Shown here: one piece after another, positions 55,801-63,314 of the stretch
Numbering within the stretch: the stretch's first letter is position 1
How the letters are laid out: each line of letters opens with the position of its first letter
NCBI GenBank assembly: GCA_035501495.1
Contig: DATJWB010000264.1
Location: 1-64,000 of the forward strand
Origin: JAIQFL01 sp035501495
Lineage (GTDB): Bacteria; Acidobacteriota; Terriglobia; Bryobacterales; Bryobacteraceae
DNA: 64,000 nucleotides
Reading direction: 5' to 3'
The notes under the pieces: model-generated
The model's input: the letters and a program-made list of their open reading frames with translations, nothing else
What the model was told of the DNA's origin: nothing
Database searches by the model: none
Translations under genes and position numbers: made by a program

Positions 55801-56273
55801 ACGCCATAACCGAGTACCGCCAGGTCCATCGGTGCGCGGCCGTTCACCGGCAGGCTCTCCACTTCGCGGGTGGTGATCACCTGTCCGGCGGATGCCGATA
55901 CGCTTTCCAGTTGCGCAACGTCGGCGGTTACGGTCACGGATTCCGTGCTGGCGCCGATCTGGAGCACCACGTCTTGCGCCACTCGCAGGTCGCTGCCGAT
56001 TTGAATGCCGGACTGGACGAACTTCTTGAAGCCGTTGGCTTCGGCGGTGAGCTGATATTCGCCGGGCTGCAGAAACGGGATCGTGTAGAGTCCATCGGCG
56101 TTGGTCTTCGTCTCGAAGCGGCTGTTGGTGTCAACCTTGGTAGCGATCACTTCCACGTTGGGCACCACGGCTCCGGAAGGGTCAGTCACTTTTCCCGTCA
56201 GGGTGGACCGGAATTCCTGAGCTCCCGCCCAGCCGGTAAACAGTACGGCAATTGCCAGGATGCGTCGCGGCAT
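52815..56273 (-). CDS. TonB-dependent receptor, Oar-like
   Basis: 1,152 residues. Signal peptide (LAIAVLFTGWAGAQ), then a carboxypeptidase-regulatory fold at about 20-110 (LTGKVTDPSGAVVPNVEVIA, YTIPFLQPGEYQLTAEANGF), a plug (LPVNGRAPMDLAVLGYG) and a long 22-strand barrel ending in YIQFGLRVTF. ATG at 56273 follows GGAGGA. The family is abundant in Acidobacteria and imports large or unknown substrates. Confidence 0.9.
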   Translation of the reverse strand: MPRRILAIAVLFTGWAGAQEFRSTLTGKVTDPSGAVVPNVEVIATKVDTNSRFETKTNADGLYTIPFLQPGEYQLTAEANGFKKFVQSGIQIGSDLRVAQDVVLQIGASTESVTVTADVAQLESVSASAGQVITTREVESLPVNGRAPMDLAVLGYGVVNTGTRDQNRPFENSGFSTFAMGGAATGANAALLDGVPNVGTLGEASTRISFSPPVDSVVDVKVEAFNVDASYGGFGGGTVEVTTKGGTNELHGSASEFNQISNLAGTPFFTNAAGGKKPPYRQNLWGMTVGGPIWIPKVINGKDKLFFFFAYEGFADAYATPTYFTVPTAAEIGGDFSHLLSLNSSSKNYTLYDPNSAVLNGSTITRTPFPGNIVPSNRLNPIATTFLKDYMPAPNAPGVYDDTNNFYSPENTIDRYHSFSGRGDVNLSTRNKLSVIGRQSYWCQTGPNDIVENLAYEQHPICRDLWGGMIDDVHSFSPTFFGDLRLGFNRYDQYSFQPSAGYDATKLGFPSYINTYSVHQMFPLFTFSDGYAGNAATSSYYINQPYSTYQIFNSFTKVIGAHTFKFGGQALLQDFTNLNWLNSSGGFTFDTGSWVKASSTATSPTLGGSMAQFLLGLPTSGSLDIYSPAKDDSWYIDFFANDDWHVRPNVTINVGLRWEHDGPTVESHNRQIVGFDPTAANQVSAAAAAAYAKNPQSLLPVSSYSATGGVIFATPGQRGSYHTSNTEFAPRVGISWTPAALHNKTVIRGGMGFFYYNLGVLTSQQPGFSIQNQYVATTNSYLTPATTLSNPFPNGIQQPAGSAAGVNTYLGNSITFYNPQMANQYSLRWTFDVQQQLTPNTVLEVGYIGNHSVHLPSSYSLTSLPVQYLSTSPFRDNATINALAAVVPNPLSGLLPGTSLSGSTAALSTVIRPLPEFSGVTESTLTNGGSYYDSLNVKLQKRFSKGLVLVLNYDHSRLMERVSYLNGGSYALEKRVSTYDRPNSLVISETYELPVGRGKALGNRMNPVLDAVVGGWSLSTIYSFHSGAPLSWGNLIYLGAPLNYNAENVSHSFDTAAFNTVSSQQLSQNFRYFPSQFNNLRVDHTNNVDLTLTKTFKIRERVRIQFRAESFNLCNKPLFGAANLTATSSSFSAITTQTNNPRYIQFGLRVTF

Positions 56274-56429
56274 GTCTCCTCCGAAGGAGATGAAATGGGG
56301 ATCCCGAAACCCGATTATAAACCGGAAATCAGGGCTCGCGATGCTGGCGCTGGATGCTTGGCGCCGGGAAAGGCGTTCTGACGCAAGCCGCAGGTGCCGG
56401 ATGCTCCTCCCCCTGACGAGGGCAGATAC

Positions 56430-56442
56430 ACCTATTATAGGT
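56430..56442. promoter_or_regulatory. Palindrome with TATAAT on minus strand
   Basis: ACCTATTATAGGT is a perfect palindrome. Its minus-strand reading contains TATAAT at 56434-56439, a possible -10 for the TonB-dependent receptor gene; the symmetry may also be an operator. Confidence 0.3.
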
Positions 56443-56477
56443 GGTGGGCTGAAACCTCGATATTTACAGAACATTGA

Positions 56478-56507
56478 TTGAATTTCCGAGGGGCTTTGGT
56501 GTACACT
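56478..56507 (+). promoter_or_regulatory. Sigma-70-type promoter of the aroF leader
   Basis: TTGAAT (56478-56483), 18 bases, TACACT (56502-56507). Transcription would begin near 56514, about four bases before the leader-peptide ATG. Confidence 0.6.
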
Positions 56508-56517
56508 GTTTAGCAGG

Positions 56518-56580
56518 ATGCTGTTGGCGTTTGCGAATTCGTTTACGTACCGGTTCCGGCTGGATTGCCGGTTCCGGTGA
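56518..56580 (+). CDS. Phe-rich leader peptide of aroF
   Basis: ATG then 19 codons and TGA: MLLAFANSFTYRFRLDCRFR. Four of 20 codons are Phe and one Tyr. A separate Shine-Dalgarno is lacking; the message is nearly leaderless, or TTG at 56524 with AGGA may be used. Its 3' end overlaps segment 2 of the attenuator, as in classical leader peptides. Confidence 0.7.
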   Translation: MLLAFANSFTYRFRLDCRFR

Positions 56581-56641
56581 GTGGCGTTGGCGCAAACGGG
56601 CATTCGTAAGTCAGTTCGACCAACCCACTCGCGAGAGTGGG
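56528..56641 (+). promoter_or_regulatory. Four-segment attenuator of aroF
   Basis: Segment 1 CGTTTGCG (56528-56535) pairs with segment 2 CGCAAACG (56591-56598). Segment 2 also has GAGTGGCGTTGG (56579-56590), which pairs with segment 3 CCAACCCACTC (56620-56630) through 11 base pairs with a single bulge. Segment 3 CCCACTC (56624-56630) pairs with segment 4 GAGTGGG (56635-56641). The 2:3 and 3:4 pairings are mutually exclusive. Confidence 0.75.
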
Positions 56642-56648
56642 CTTTTTT
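56624..56648 (+). terminator. Rho-independent attenuator terminator
   Basis: A seven-bp GC-rich stem (CCCACTC/GAGTGGG), GCGA tetraloop, then C and TTTTTT. It lies 22 bases before the aroF ATG, inside the leader, so it acts on aroF itself. Confidence 0.85.
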
Positions 56649-56669
56649 ATTTTCTGGAGGGATTTCGCA

Positions 56670-57728
56670 ATGATCATTTCGATGCGGCCGCACGCGACAC
56701 GCGAGGAGATCGAGCACGTCTGCGAGCGCATCCGCGAATTCGGGTATAAGGTCCATTCCATCGAGGGCGAGGAGCGGGTAGTCATCGGAGTTGTCGGCGT
56801 GGGTGATGTCACGGCGTGCCTGGAATCGCTCGAAGCCACGCCGGGAGTAGAACGGGCGGTGCGCATTTCGGCGCCGTACAAATTCGTCAGCCGCGAGTTC
56901 AAAAAGGAGCACTCCGTCATCAAGGTGAACGGCATCGAAATCGGCGGCTCGGAGTTCGTCGTGATGGCCGGCCCATGTTCGGTGGAGAGTGAAAAACAGA
57001 TCATGGAGACGGCTGAAGCCGTAGCCATCGCCGGAGCCCGCGCCCTGCGCGGCGGCGCCTTCAAGCCCCGCACGTCTCCCTACGACTTCCAGGGCCTCGA
57101 ACTCGAAGGCCTCAAACTGCTTCGCAAAGCGCGCCAGGCAACCGGGCTCGCCATCGTGACCGAGATCATGAGCGATCGCGATGTCGACCTGGTGGCCGAG
57201 TATGCCGACTGCATGCAGGTGGGCGCGCGGAACATGCAGAACTTCGCGCTATTGAAATCCTTGGGCGGATGCGGCCGCCCGGTGCTCCTGAAGCGCGGCA
57301 TGAGTTCCACCATCAAGGAGTTGCTCATGTCCGCGGAATACATCGTGGCCCACGGGAATCCGAATGTGATCCTCTGCGAACGCGGTATCCGCACCTTTGA
57401 GACCGCGACGCGGAATACCTGCGATATTGCCGCGATCCCGGTGCTGGATGAGTTGACGCACCTGCCGGTCATTCTGGATCCCAGCCATGCGACCGGAAAA
57501 CGCAGCCTGGTTCCCGCCGTCTCGCGGGCCGGAGTCGCGATCGGCGCCGATGGGCTGATCCTCGAGGTCCACCCCTGCCCCGAGAAGGCCGTCAGCGATG
57601 GCGCTCAGTCCCTCACCCTGGACGGTTTCCGGCAAACGATGCGCGATCTCGAGCCATATCTGCGGCTCTGGACGGAATCGCGGCTCGAGCGGATGGGGGC
57701 CAGCGCCGCCGTGCCGGTAGCTGTGTGA
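56670..57728 (+). CDS. aroF: 3-deoxy-7-phosphoheptulonate (DAHP) synthase
   Basis: 352 residues from ATG at 56670 (GGAGG upstream). Residues 1 to about 75 form the ferredoxin-like regulatory domain of type I-beta enzymes. The barrel has VVMAGPCSVES, RGGAFKPRTSPYDFQG, the metal Cys in the GPCS motif, and LDPSHATG. It joins phosphoenolpyruvate and erythrose-4-phosphate to open the aromatic pathway. The attenuator upstream predicts repression by Phe and perhaps Tyr supply at transcription, in addition to allosteric control. Confidence 0.93.
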   Translation: MIISMRPHATREEIEHVCERIREFGYKVHSIEGEERVVIGVVGVGDVTACLESLEATPGVERAVRISAPYKFVSREFKKEHSVIKVNGIEIGGSEFVVMAGPCSVESEKQIMETAEAVAIAGARALRGGAFKPRTSPYDFQGLELEGLKLLRKARQATGLAIVTEIMSDRDVDLVAEYADCMQVGARNMQNFALLKSLGGCGRPVLLKRGMSSTIKELLMSAEYIVAHGNPNVILCERGIRTFETATRNTCDIAAIPVLDELTHLPVILDPSHATGKRSLVPAVSRAGVAIGADGLILEVHPCPEKAVSDGAQSLTLDGFRQTMRDLEPYLRLWTESRLERMGASAAVPVAV

Positions 57729-57738
57729 TACTCGGAGT

Positions 57739-58662
57739 GTGAACCCGAGGTACCGCGGCTGGCTCCTGCTTCTGATTGTGGTTGCGGTGTGCGGCACGTC
57801 GATATGGGCTGCGGCCTGGTATCGGGCCCGGCCCATCACCACCGGCATGCTCCTCAAGCGCATGCCTCAGCAGGACTCGGTCATTCTTTACATCGATTTC
57901 GCCGAACTGCGCAGCGCCGGCATTCTCCAGATGCTGGAAGGCACCAAAGCCGGCGAGGATCCGGATTACCAGAATTTTGCCCAGAAAATCAACTTCGATT
58001 ACCGCGAGGACCTCGATTCGGCCCTGGTATCGTTCGCGCCGGCGGGCAAGTACATGATGGTCAAAGGGCGCTTCGACTGGAAGAGCCTGCGCACCTACGC
58101 GATCGAGGGCGGGGGAAATTGTCTCCGCGCGGTCTGCCGGATGGCCGGCAGCACTCCGGAGCGGCGGATCTCGTTCTTCCCGCTGCAATCCGGCTTGATG
58201 GCCCTGGCGGTCAGCCGGGACGACGCCGCCGTGACCGACCTGACAGTCAACCCTTCGGGCCCTCCGGCGGATGTGCCCAACGCGCCGATCTGGCTTCTCA
58301 TACCGGGAACGCTCCTGAAATCGGAGGAGAATCTGCCCAGCGGGACCAAGATGTTCGCCCGCGGCATGGACAAGGCCGATCGCCTGACGCTGTCCTTCGC
58401 GCCGGAAGGCAGTCATCTCGCCGCCAAGCTCGAAGTTCGCTGCCGGACGAATGAAGACGCCGTGATGGTGGCCTCCCAACTCTCCAGCGCGACCCTTACG
58501 CTCCGCCAAATGATCGAGCGGGAGCACCAGAAACCCAGCCCCTCCGACCTCTCGGGTGTCCTGGTTTCGGGAACCTTTCGAAGCCAAGGCACCACGGTCA
58601 TCGGCTATTGGCCGGTGGACCGTGCGTTTGTGGAGACGATTTTGGGCGGCGGACTCAGTTAA
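57739..58662 (+). CDS. Membrane-anchored protein of unknown function
   Basis: 307 residues from GTG at 57739, ten bases after the aroF stop. An N-terminal helix (WLLLLIVVAVCGTSIWAAAW) is followed by an exported domain (VILYIDFAELRSAGILQML, MMVKGRFDWKSLRTYAIEGG) that I do not recognise. It may be cotranscribed with aroF. The 3' end overlaps the convergent zinc-ribbon gene by four bases. Confidence 0.65.
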   Translation: MNPRYRGWLLLLIVVAVCGTSIWAAAWYRARPITTGMLLKRMPQQDSVILYIDFAELRSAGILQMLEGTKAGEDPDYQNFAQKINFDYREDLDSALVSFAPAGKYMMVKGRFDWKSLRTYAIEGGGNCLRAVCRMAGSTPERRISFFPLQSGLMALAVSRDDAAVTDLTVNPSGPPADVPNAPIWLLIPGTLLKSEENLPSGTKMFARGMDKADRLTLSFAPEGSHLAAKLEVRCRTNEDAVMVASQLSSATLTLRQMIEREHQKPSPSDLSGVLVSGTFRSQGTTVIGYWPVDRAFVETILGGGLS

Positions 58663-58886
58663 TTCATGCCGCACATCCCGGGATTGCTGCACCTTCCGCT
58701 GGGACAGGCTGGCATCTCCTGCGCCTTCGTGCCGCCGTTGGCATGCGCCGCAAAGGTGGACAGCTCCTGCTGCAAATGCTTCTTTCCGCAAGACGGGCAT
58801 TCGATCTCGGGCACGTCCGACGCGCGCCTTACCAGCTTCTCAAACCTGGTCCCGCAATCCTGGCAACTGTATTCGTAAATCGGCAT
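58659..58886 (-). CDS. FmdB-family zinc-ribbon protein
   Basis: 75 residues, MPIYEYSCQDCGTRFEKLVR with a second Cys pair (CPSCGKK) completing the zinc site, and a C-terminal Cys-rich GRCSNPGMCG. The family is thought to act in regulation. It lies 31 bases downstream of the PBP4 gene stop. Confidence 0.85.
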   Translation of the reverse strand: MPIYEYSCQDCGTRFEKLVRRASDVPEIECPSCGKKHLQQELSTFAAHANGGTKAQEMPACPSGRCSNPGMCGMN

Positions 58887-58917
58887 AATCTTCGATGATG
58901 GAGAGCCGCCGCTCCCC

Positions 58918-60441
58918 CTATTCCAATATTAGATTACAAATCCGGTCCATTACGCCACGCACTTCGGCCGACCGGTTGTTGTAGTTGTTCACCAGGATTG
59001 CAAACGCCACCCACTCCCCGTTGATCCGGTGCACGTAACCGGAGAGAGCGCTGACGTGCGAGAGCGATCCCGTTTTGGCGTGGATGCGCCCGGAGACCGG
59101 CCCGTTCCCGAATCGCAGGCTGAGCGTTCCGTCCTGTCCCCCCACCGGCAGCAGCGAAATCCAGTTCTCGCGGGCCTGCGACGTGTACATGTACCGCAAC
59201 AGTTGAACCACCGCCGCCGGGGTCACGAGATTGAGCCGCGCCAGTCCCGATCCATCGTGAATCGAGTAGGCATCCGGCTCGATCCCCGCCTCCGCCAGGA
59301 ACGCCTTCAACTCCTCAAACCCGGCCTCGAAGCTTCCGATGTTCCGCCGCGCCCGCGCCACCGCGCGCAGCGCCAGTTCGGCGTGCAGGTTCTGGCTGAC
59401 CTTATTGGTGATCCGCAGATCCTCCAGCAGGGGCGCCGAGATGCGCCGCGCCAGTTCCGTCCCGGAGAATGTGGTCCCCTCCGCGGCGCGAGTCAGATCC
59501 GCGACTTCGCCGGGAAACTGGTGGCGCGCAGCCGCGGGACCGGTGACCACAACCCCGCGATCCTCCAGCGCGCGGCTCAGGGCAATGGCCGCATACCGGG
59601 CCGGGTCTTCGATGCCGAGCACCAGGTCCTGGCCCGCATCGCGCAACGGAATTGTGCCCCAAAGATGCGCCTCCAAACTGCCGGGAATGCGCGAAAATTC
59701 GATTCGCCGCTCCCCTGCGGCCGACACCGTGCGAACGCGATTGTCGAACCCGTAAAACTCGATCGGCGGAGTTAGAGACAGCACCGCAACATCGCCCTCA
59801 CGCGCTCCGGGCCGGACATTGAGTGTGAAGGCGTTGTCGTGGACCGTCAGAGCCGACACCGGCGGACCATCGTCCGACTCCGGATCTTCGATTGCCCAGC
59901 CCGTGGCATAAGGCTGCCAGACATACCAGGTATCGTCGCCGACAATGCCCCCTTCGACCCGTTTCACCCCATGCGCCACGATCTGGTCGGCCAGATCTTC
60001 GATGGCGGTCAGCGGATTGCCGGTGACCGCCCCCTTGCGGTAGGGAATGGGTCGCGACGACAGATTCGGATCGCCGCCGCCCACCAGCCGCAAACCGCCG
60101 TGGATGGTCCCGAGGGAATCGGGCAATCCGTCGGCCAGCACGCGAGTCTGAAACGTAAAATCGGGCCCCAGCCGCGCGAGCGCCAGGGCCGTGGTCAGCA
60201 GCTTGGTATTCGAGGCGGGAATGAAAAAGTGATCGGCATTCCGTTCAAACAACGTCTTCCCGCTCGCCAGATCCACAATCTGGATCCCCCAATAGGCAGT
60301 CCGCGCCGCAGGCTCGGTGCCCAGGACCCGCTCGATGTTCTGCGGAAGCGAGGCTCCAAACACGGCGAACGGGAACACGCAAGCGAGCCGGGCGAATCCC
60401 CCAATCCCCAAGCCCCAAACCCCGACCCCTGCCTTCCTCAT
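58918..60441 (-). CDS. dacB: D-Ala-D-Ala carboxypeptidase/endopeptidase (PBP4, S13)
   Basis: 507 residues. Signal peptide to about AVFGASLP. Catalytic motifs: SNTK (SxxK), SQN in NKVSQNLHAEL, and KTG in IHAKTGSLSHVS. ATG overlaps the transporter gene stop by four bases (ATGA). It trims or cuts peptidoglycan cross-links in the periplasm. Confidence 0.92.
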   Translation of the reverse strand: MRKAGVGVWGLGIGGFARLACVFPFAVFGASLPQNIERVLGTEPAARTAYWGIQIVDLASGKTLFERNADHFFIPASNTKLLTTALALARLGPDFTFQTRVLADGLPDSLGTIHGGLRLVGGGDPNLSSRPIPYRKGAVTGNPLTAIEDLADQIVAHGVKRVEGGIVGDDTWYVWQPYATGWAIEDPESDDGPPVSALTVHDNAFTLNVRPGAREGDVAVLSLTPPIEFYGFDNRVRTVSAAGERRIEFSRIPGSLEAHLWGTIPLRDAGQDLVLGIEDPARYAAIALSRALEDRGVVVTGPAAARHQFPGEVADLTRAAEGTTFSGTELARRISAPLLEDLRITNKVSQNLHAELALRAVARARRNIGSFEAGFEELKAFLAEAGIEPDAYSIHDGSGLARLNLVTPAAVVQLLRYMYTSQARENWISLLPVGGQDGTLSLRFGNGPVSGRIHAKTGSLSHVSALSGYVHRINGEWVAFAILVNNYNNRSAEVRGVMDRICNLILE

Positions 60442-61640
60442 CTTCCAGTCACCTTCGATTCCAGCCAGATTAGCAGGATCAGCAGCATTACCATAAAGGT
60501 TCCCACCAGCGGGATGCCGATCACCACCCCCACCCCCAGGGCCGCGGCCAGGTAACCCAGTGTGGCCGGGGCGAGAAGCCCGCCCATTAATGCCAGTGAG
60601 AAGATCCCATTGAAGAAGCCCGGGTGGTAGTGAGGAAACCGTCGCCCAATCGCTTCGGCTACCAGAGGATACACGCTGGCGAATCCGGTCCCGAGAAAGA
60701 ACGCCCCACTGGCTGCGCCGAAGGCATCCCCGGTGGCATACAGAATCAGGCAGCCGAATGCCGCCGCCAATCCGCTGCCCATCAGCAACCGTCGATGCCG
60801 CACGCGCGGCAGGATGGCGACCGCTCCCAGGCGCCCTCCCGCCAGGCAGGCCCAGTAGAGGGCCAGCGTCCGGAGCGCCGCCTCGGGGCTGAGTCCCACG
60901 CGCCGGCACAGCAGAATCGGCAGCCAGCCTCCGATCGACCACTCATTACCGAACTGCAAGAACAGGAGCAAGGCGAACAGGATGGCCCCGGGGCTCCGAA
61001 AATCGTGGAGCGCCTGCCGGAGAGTGGGCTGGCTGGCCTCCGGAGGCGCCACATAACGGCTCCTGACATAGATCGCCGAGTAGATCCCGGGCACCAGGGC
61101 CATGCAGAGCAGGATTGTCGGTACGCTATACGCATTGAAGGTGCCGGCCACCAGCAAAGTGGCCGTGAGACAGCCCAGCCCGTACCAGATACCGCCCTTG
61201 TTCGTGGTTCCCGCCGGATCCGCCTGGTAGCCGGGCGAAATCGCATGAAACAGGGCCATGTTCAACAGTCCCGCGCCAATTCCCAGCACCAGAAACCCAC
61301 CCACCCGCCACCACTCCGACACGGGCGGTCCGACCAAGGCCAGATAGGAGAGTGCCAGGGTCGAGAGCGCGCAGGCGAACACCAGGAGAAACGAAAGCCC
61401 GCGCCGCCCCATCAGCCGCTTCGCCACTGCGGAAGCGGCCACAATTCCCGCCGCCAGGCTGAGGAAATAATTGCCGGCCTCGGTAAAGTGGGGCGGATCG
61501 CGATGATATCCCCAGGCGAGCAGTACCGCGCCGAGCAACGCCTGAAGAAACCCGGACAACAGAAATCCGGCCAGCGCCTTTCCAACCCCTGCCGGCCCAC
61601 CCCCTGGTCCCTGGCCCGCTTGGGCTGGCGCGACGCTCAT
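60438..61640 (-). CDS. MFS transporter, sugar-permease-like
   Basis: 400 residues with about twelve helices. The interdomain loop and FALLLFLQFGNEWSIGGWLP segment recall fucose/glucose permease-like carriers. The substrate is unknown. Overlap with dacB suggests coupled translation. Confidence 0.75.
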   Translation of the reverse strand: MSVAPAQAGQGPGGGPAGVGKALAGFLLSGFLQALLGAVLLAWGYHRDPPHFTEAGNYFLSLAAGIVAASAVAKRLMGRRGLSFLLVFACALSTLALSYLALVGPPVSEWWRVGGFLVLGIGAGLLNMALFHAISPGYQADPAGTTNKGGIWYGLGCLTATLLVAGTFNAYSVPTILLCMALVPGIYSAIYVRSRYVAPPEASQPTLRQALHDFRSPGAILFALLLFLQFGNEWSIGGWLPILLCRRVGLSPEAALRTLALYWACLAGGRLGAVAILPRVRHRRLLMGSGLAAAFGCLILYATGDAFGAASGAFFLGTGFASVYPLVAEAIGRRFPHYHPGFFNGIFSLALMGGLLAPATLGYLAAALGVGVVIGIPLVGTFMVMLLILLIWLESKVTGR

Positions 61641-61695
61641 TGAGCCGATTGTATCGCGCCTTCCGGGGTGAACCGACCCGTTGAATTTCCGAAAT

Positions 61696-61713
61696 CCGTA
61701 GCCGGGCCTACGG
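61696..61713. promoter_or_regulatory. Inverted repeat, possible enhancer-binding site
   Basis: CCGTAG-CCGGGC-CTACGG, symmetric over 18 bases, centred about 70 bases upstream of the sigma-54 box. The distance suits an enhancer-binding activator. Confidence 0.4.
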
Positions 61714-61763
61714 AATCCTGTAGATCCACCGAGCGTTGGACTTTGGAATCAATTATTTAGCAG

Positions 61764-61779
61764 TGGCACGGAATTTGCA
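61764..61779 (+). promoter_or_regulatory. Sigma-54 (-24/-12) promoter
   Basis: TGGCACGGAATTTGCA matches the consensus TGGCACR-N4-TTGCW at all fixed positions. Transcription is expected near 61790. Confidence 0.75.
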
Positions 61780-61789
61780 AAATCGGGGA

Positions 61790-61888
61790 GTGGGTTCTTT
61801 GATGAGGGTATAGGCTTCGGTGCGTTGCCTCCTCTGGGCTACTTCAACCGCCCCGCGTCAGTCCATCTGCTGGCGCGGGGCTTTTTTC
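61790..61888 (+). ncRNA. Short terminated transcript or leader under sigma-54 control
   Basis: From the predicted start to the terminator is about 98 bases with no convincing coding frame (ATG at 61802 stops after three codons). It could be a small RNA or a regulated leader of the downstream hydrolase. It fits no family I know. Confidence 0.45.
61850..61887 (+). terminator. Rho-independent terminator
   Basis: Eight-bp stem GCCCCGCG/CGCGGGGC with a 16-base loop, then TTTTTT. It lies 29 bases before the hydrolase ATG. Confidence 0.85.
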
Positions 61889-61916
61889 AGTCTGCTACAC
61901 TAAAAAATCTCACAGA

Positions 61917-62954
61917 ATGACGGGACTCTACGCTCGTTGGATCGACCGCTGGGAGCGTAAACTCGCCACGCGTGACACAAACCGCGTCGTCAGGCCGTTC
62001 GACTGGGGCACCGATTGGCTGCACTCGGTCGGGTATCCCTGGTGCCCTCCGGATGCCAACGGGAACGCCCGGGACTGTGTCGCGCGCTTCGTGGCGGAAG
62101 CGCTCGACCAGTCCGACCGGTTTTTTGCTTACCAGCCGCCCACGGATTTCCGCCTCCAGGACGGCCAATTGACCTTCACCAGCCCGGTTCCGACCCGCTA
62201 CGGGGAGAACAATACCGTTCCGGCGCTCTGGTTTCCGGCGCCCAAGGACCAGGGGCGCGCCCTCGTGGTGCTGCCCCAGTGGAATTCCGGACCCGACGGC
62301 CATGTGGGGCTGGCGAAACTGCTCAACCGTTTCGGCATCAGCGCTCTCCGCATGACCATGGCGTACCATGCCGAACGCCGTCCGCCGGAGACGCAGCGTG
62401 CCGACTATCACGTCTCGAGCAACGTGGGCCGCACCATTCACGCCAACCGCCAGTCGGTGATCGACACGCGCGCGTGCCTCGACTGGCTCGAGCAGCAAGG
62501 CTACCGGCGCATCGGGATCCTCGGCACGAGCCTGGGCTCCTGTGTCGCCTTCATTGCCACGGCGCACGATCCGCGTATCAAGACAGGTATCTTCAATCAC
62601 GTTTCGATGAATTTCTCGGACGTGGTATGGAATGGGCTCTCGACCCGGAACGTGCGGGAAGGCTTCGCGGACCGGATCACACTCGAGGAACTTCGCAATT
62701 ATTGGAAGGTGATCAGCCCTGCCGGATATCTCCAGCGGCTGCAGGGGCGAGAGCTCAAGAGCCTGCTCATCTGGGCTCGCCACGACAGCACGTTTCTGCC
62801 GGAGTATTCGCAGGAAGTGCTCCGCAATTTCCGCGAACTTGGCCTGCGCCACGAAATCTTCGCCCTGCCGTGTGGGCACTACACCACCGGCCAGTTCCCC
62901 TTCAACCTGATAGACGGCCTGGCGATGTGCCGCTACGCAGCCCGGAACCTGTAG
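61917..62954 (+). CDS. Alpha/beta hydrolase (ABHD18-like)
   Basis: 345 residues. The nucleophile elbow is GTSLGS; acid and His are likely in WARHDSTF and CGHYTTG. No signal peptide. ATG at 61917 lacks a good ribosome-binding site. Placed just after the sigma-54 leader terminator, it may be read only by readthrough or by a promoter not seen. Confidence 0.75.
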   Translation: MTGLYARWIDRWERKLATRDTNRVVRPFDWGTDWLHSVGYPWCPPDANGNARDCVARFVAEALDQSDRFFAYQPPTDFRLQDGQLTFTSPVPTRYGENNTVPALWFPAPKDQGRALVVLPQWNSGPDGHVGLAKLLNRFGISALRMTMAYHAERRPPETQRADYHVSSNVGRTIHANRQSVIDTRACLDWLEQQGYRRIGILGTSLGSCVAFIATAHDPRIKTGIFNHVSMNFSDVVWNGLSTRNVREGFADRITLEELRNYWKVISPAGYLQRLQGRELKSLLIWARHDSTFLPEYSQEVLRNFRELGLRHEIFALPCGHYTTGQFPFNLIDGLAMCRYAARNL

Positions 62955-62969
62955 CGGCAGAGTCAGGCG

Positions 62970-63290
62970 CCGATTCGACGAAAAGCGCGATGGAGTGCGG
63001 GCGGCCGCAAACGCGCCATAGCCGGCGAACCACAGCATCAGCCAGATTGGGGCCGGTACGTGCGGGAACGATCCTAACAAGAGGCTGGGAAAGCCCGTGT
63101 TGTGCCGAAATACAGAATTACGCCGAAGAGCACCGGGCACGACGCCGTGATCGGTGAGCGCGCCGGCAATCATCCCGGCACGACCGGCGATCGAGCCGAC
63201 CGACAGGTCGATGCCCAGAACGCCGCCAGCAGCGCGAATAGCGCGATGAGATGCGAGACCTGCCGGCCGTCAGCCACGCTCACGGCGTAC
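62970..63290 (-). pseudogene. Remnant of a sugar ABC-transporter permease (RbsC/XylH type)
   Basis: On the minus strand IDLSVGSIAGRAGMIAGALT matches the conserved GIDLSVGS region. Further along, HVPAPIWLMLWFAGYGAFAA matches the later helix near the FGR motif. The stretch between is too short, so material was deleted. The frame then continues without family similarity. Confidence 0.45.
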
Positions 63291-63314
63291 GGCTACGGCG
63301 GTAGGATAGCCCTC

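Noticed and set aside
61887..62960. A long antisense frame opposite the alpha/beta hydrolase
   Set aside because: Only its first part beyond 62960 shows permease similarity; the rest is the antisense of the hydrolase.
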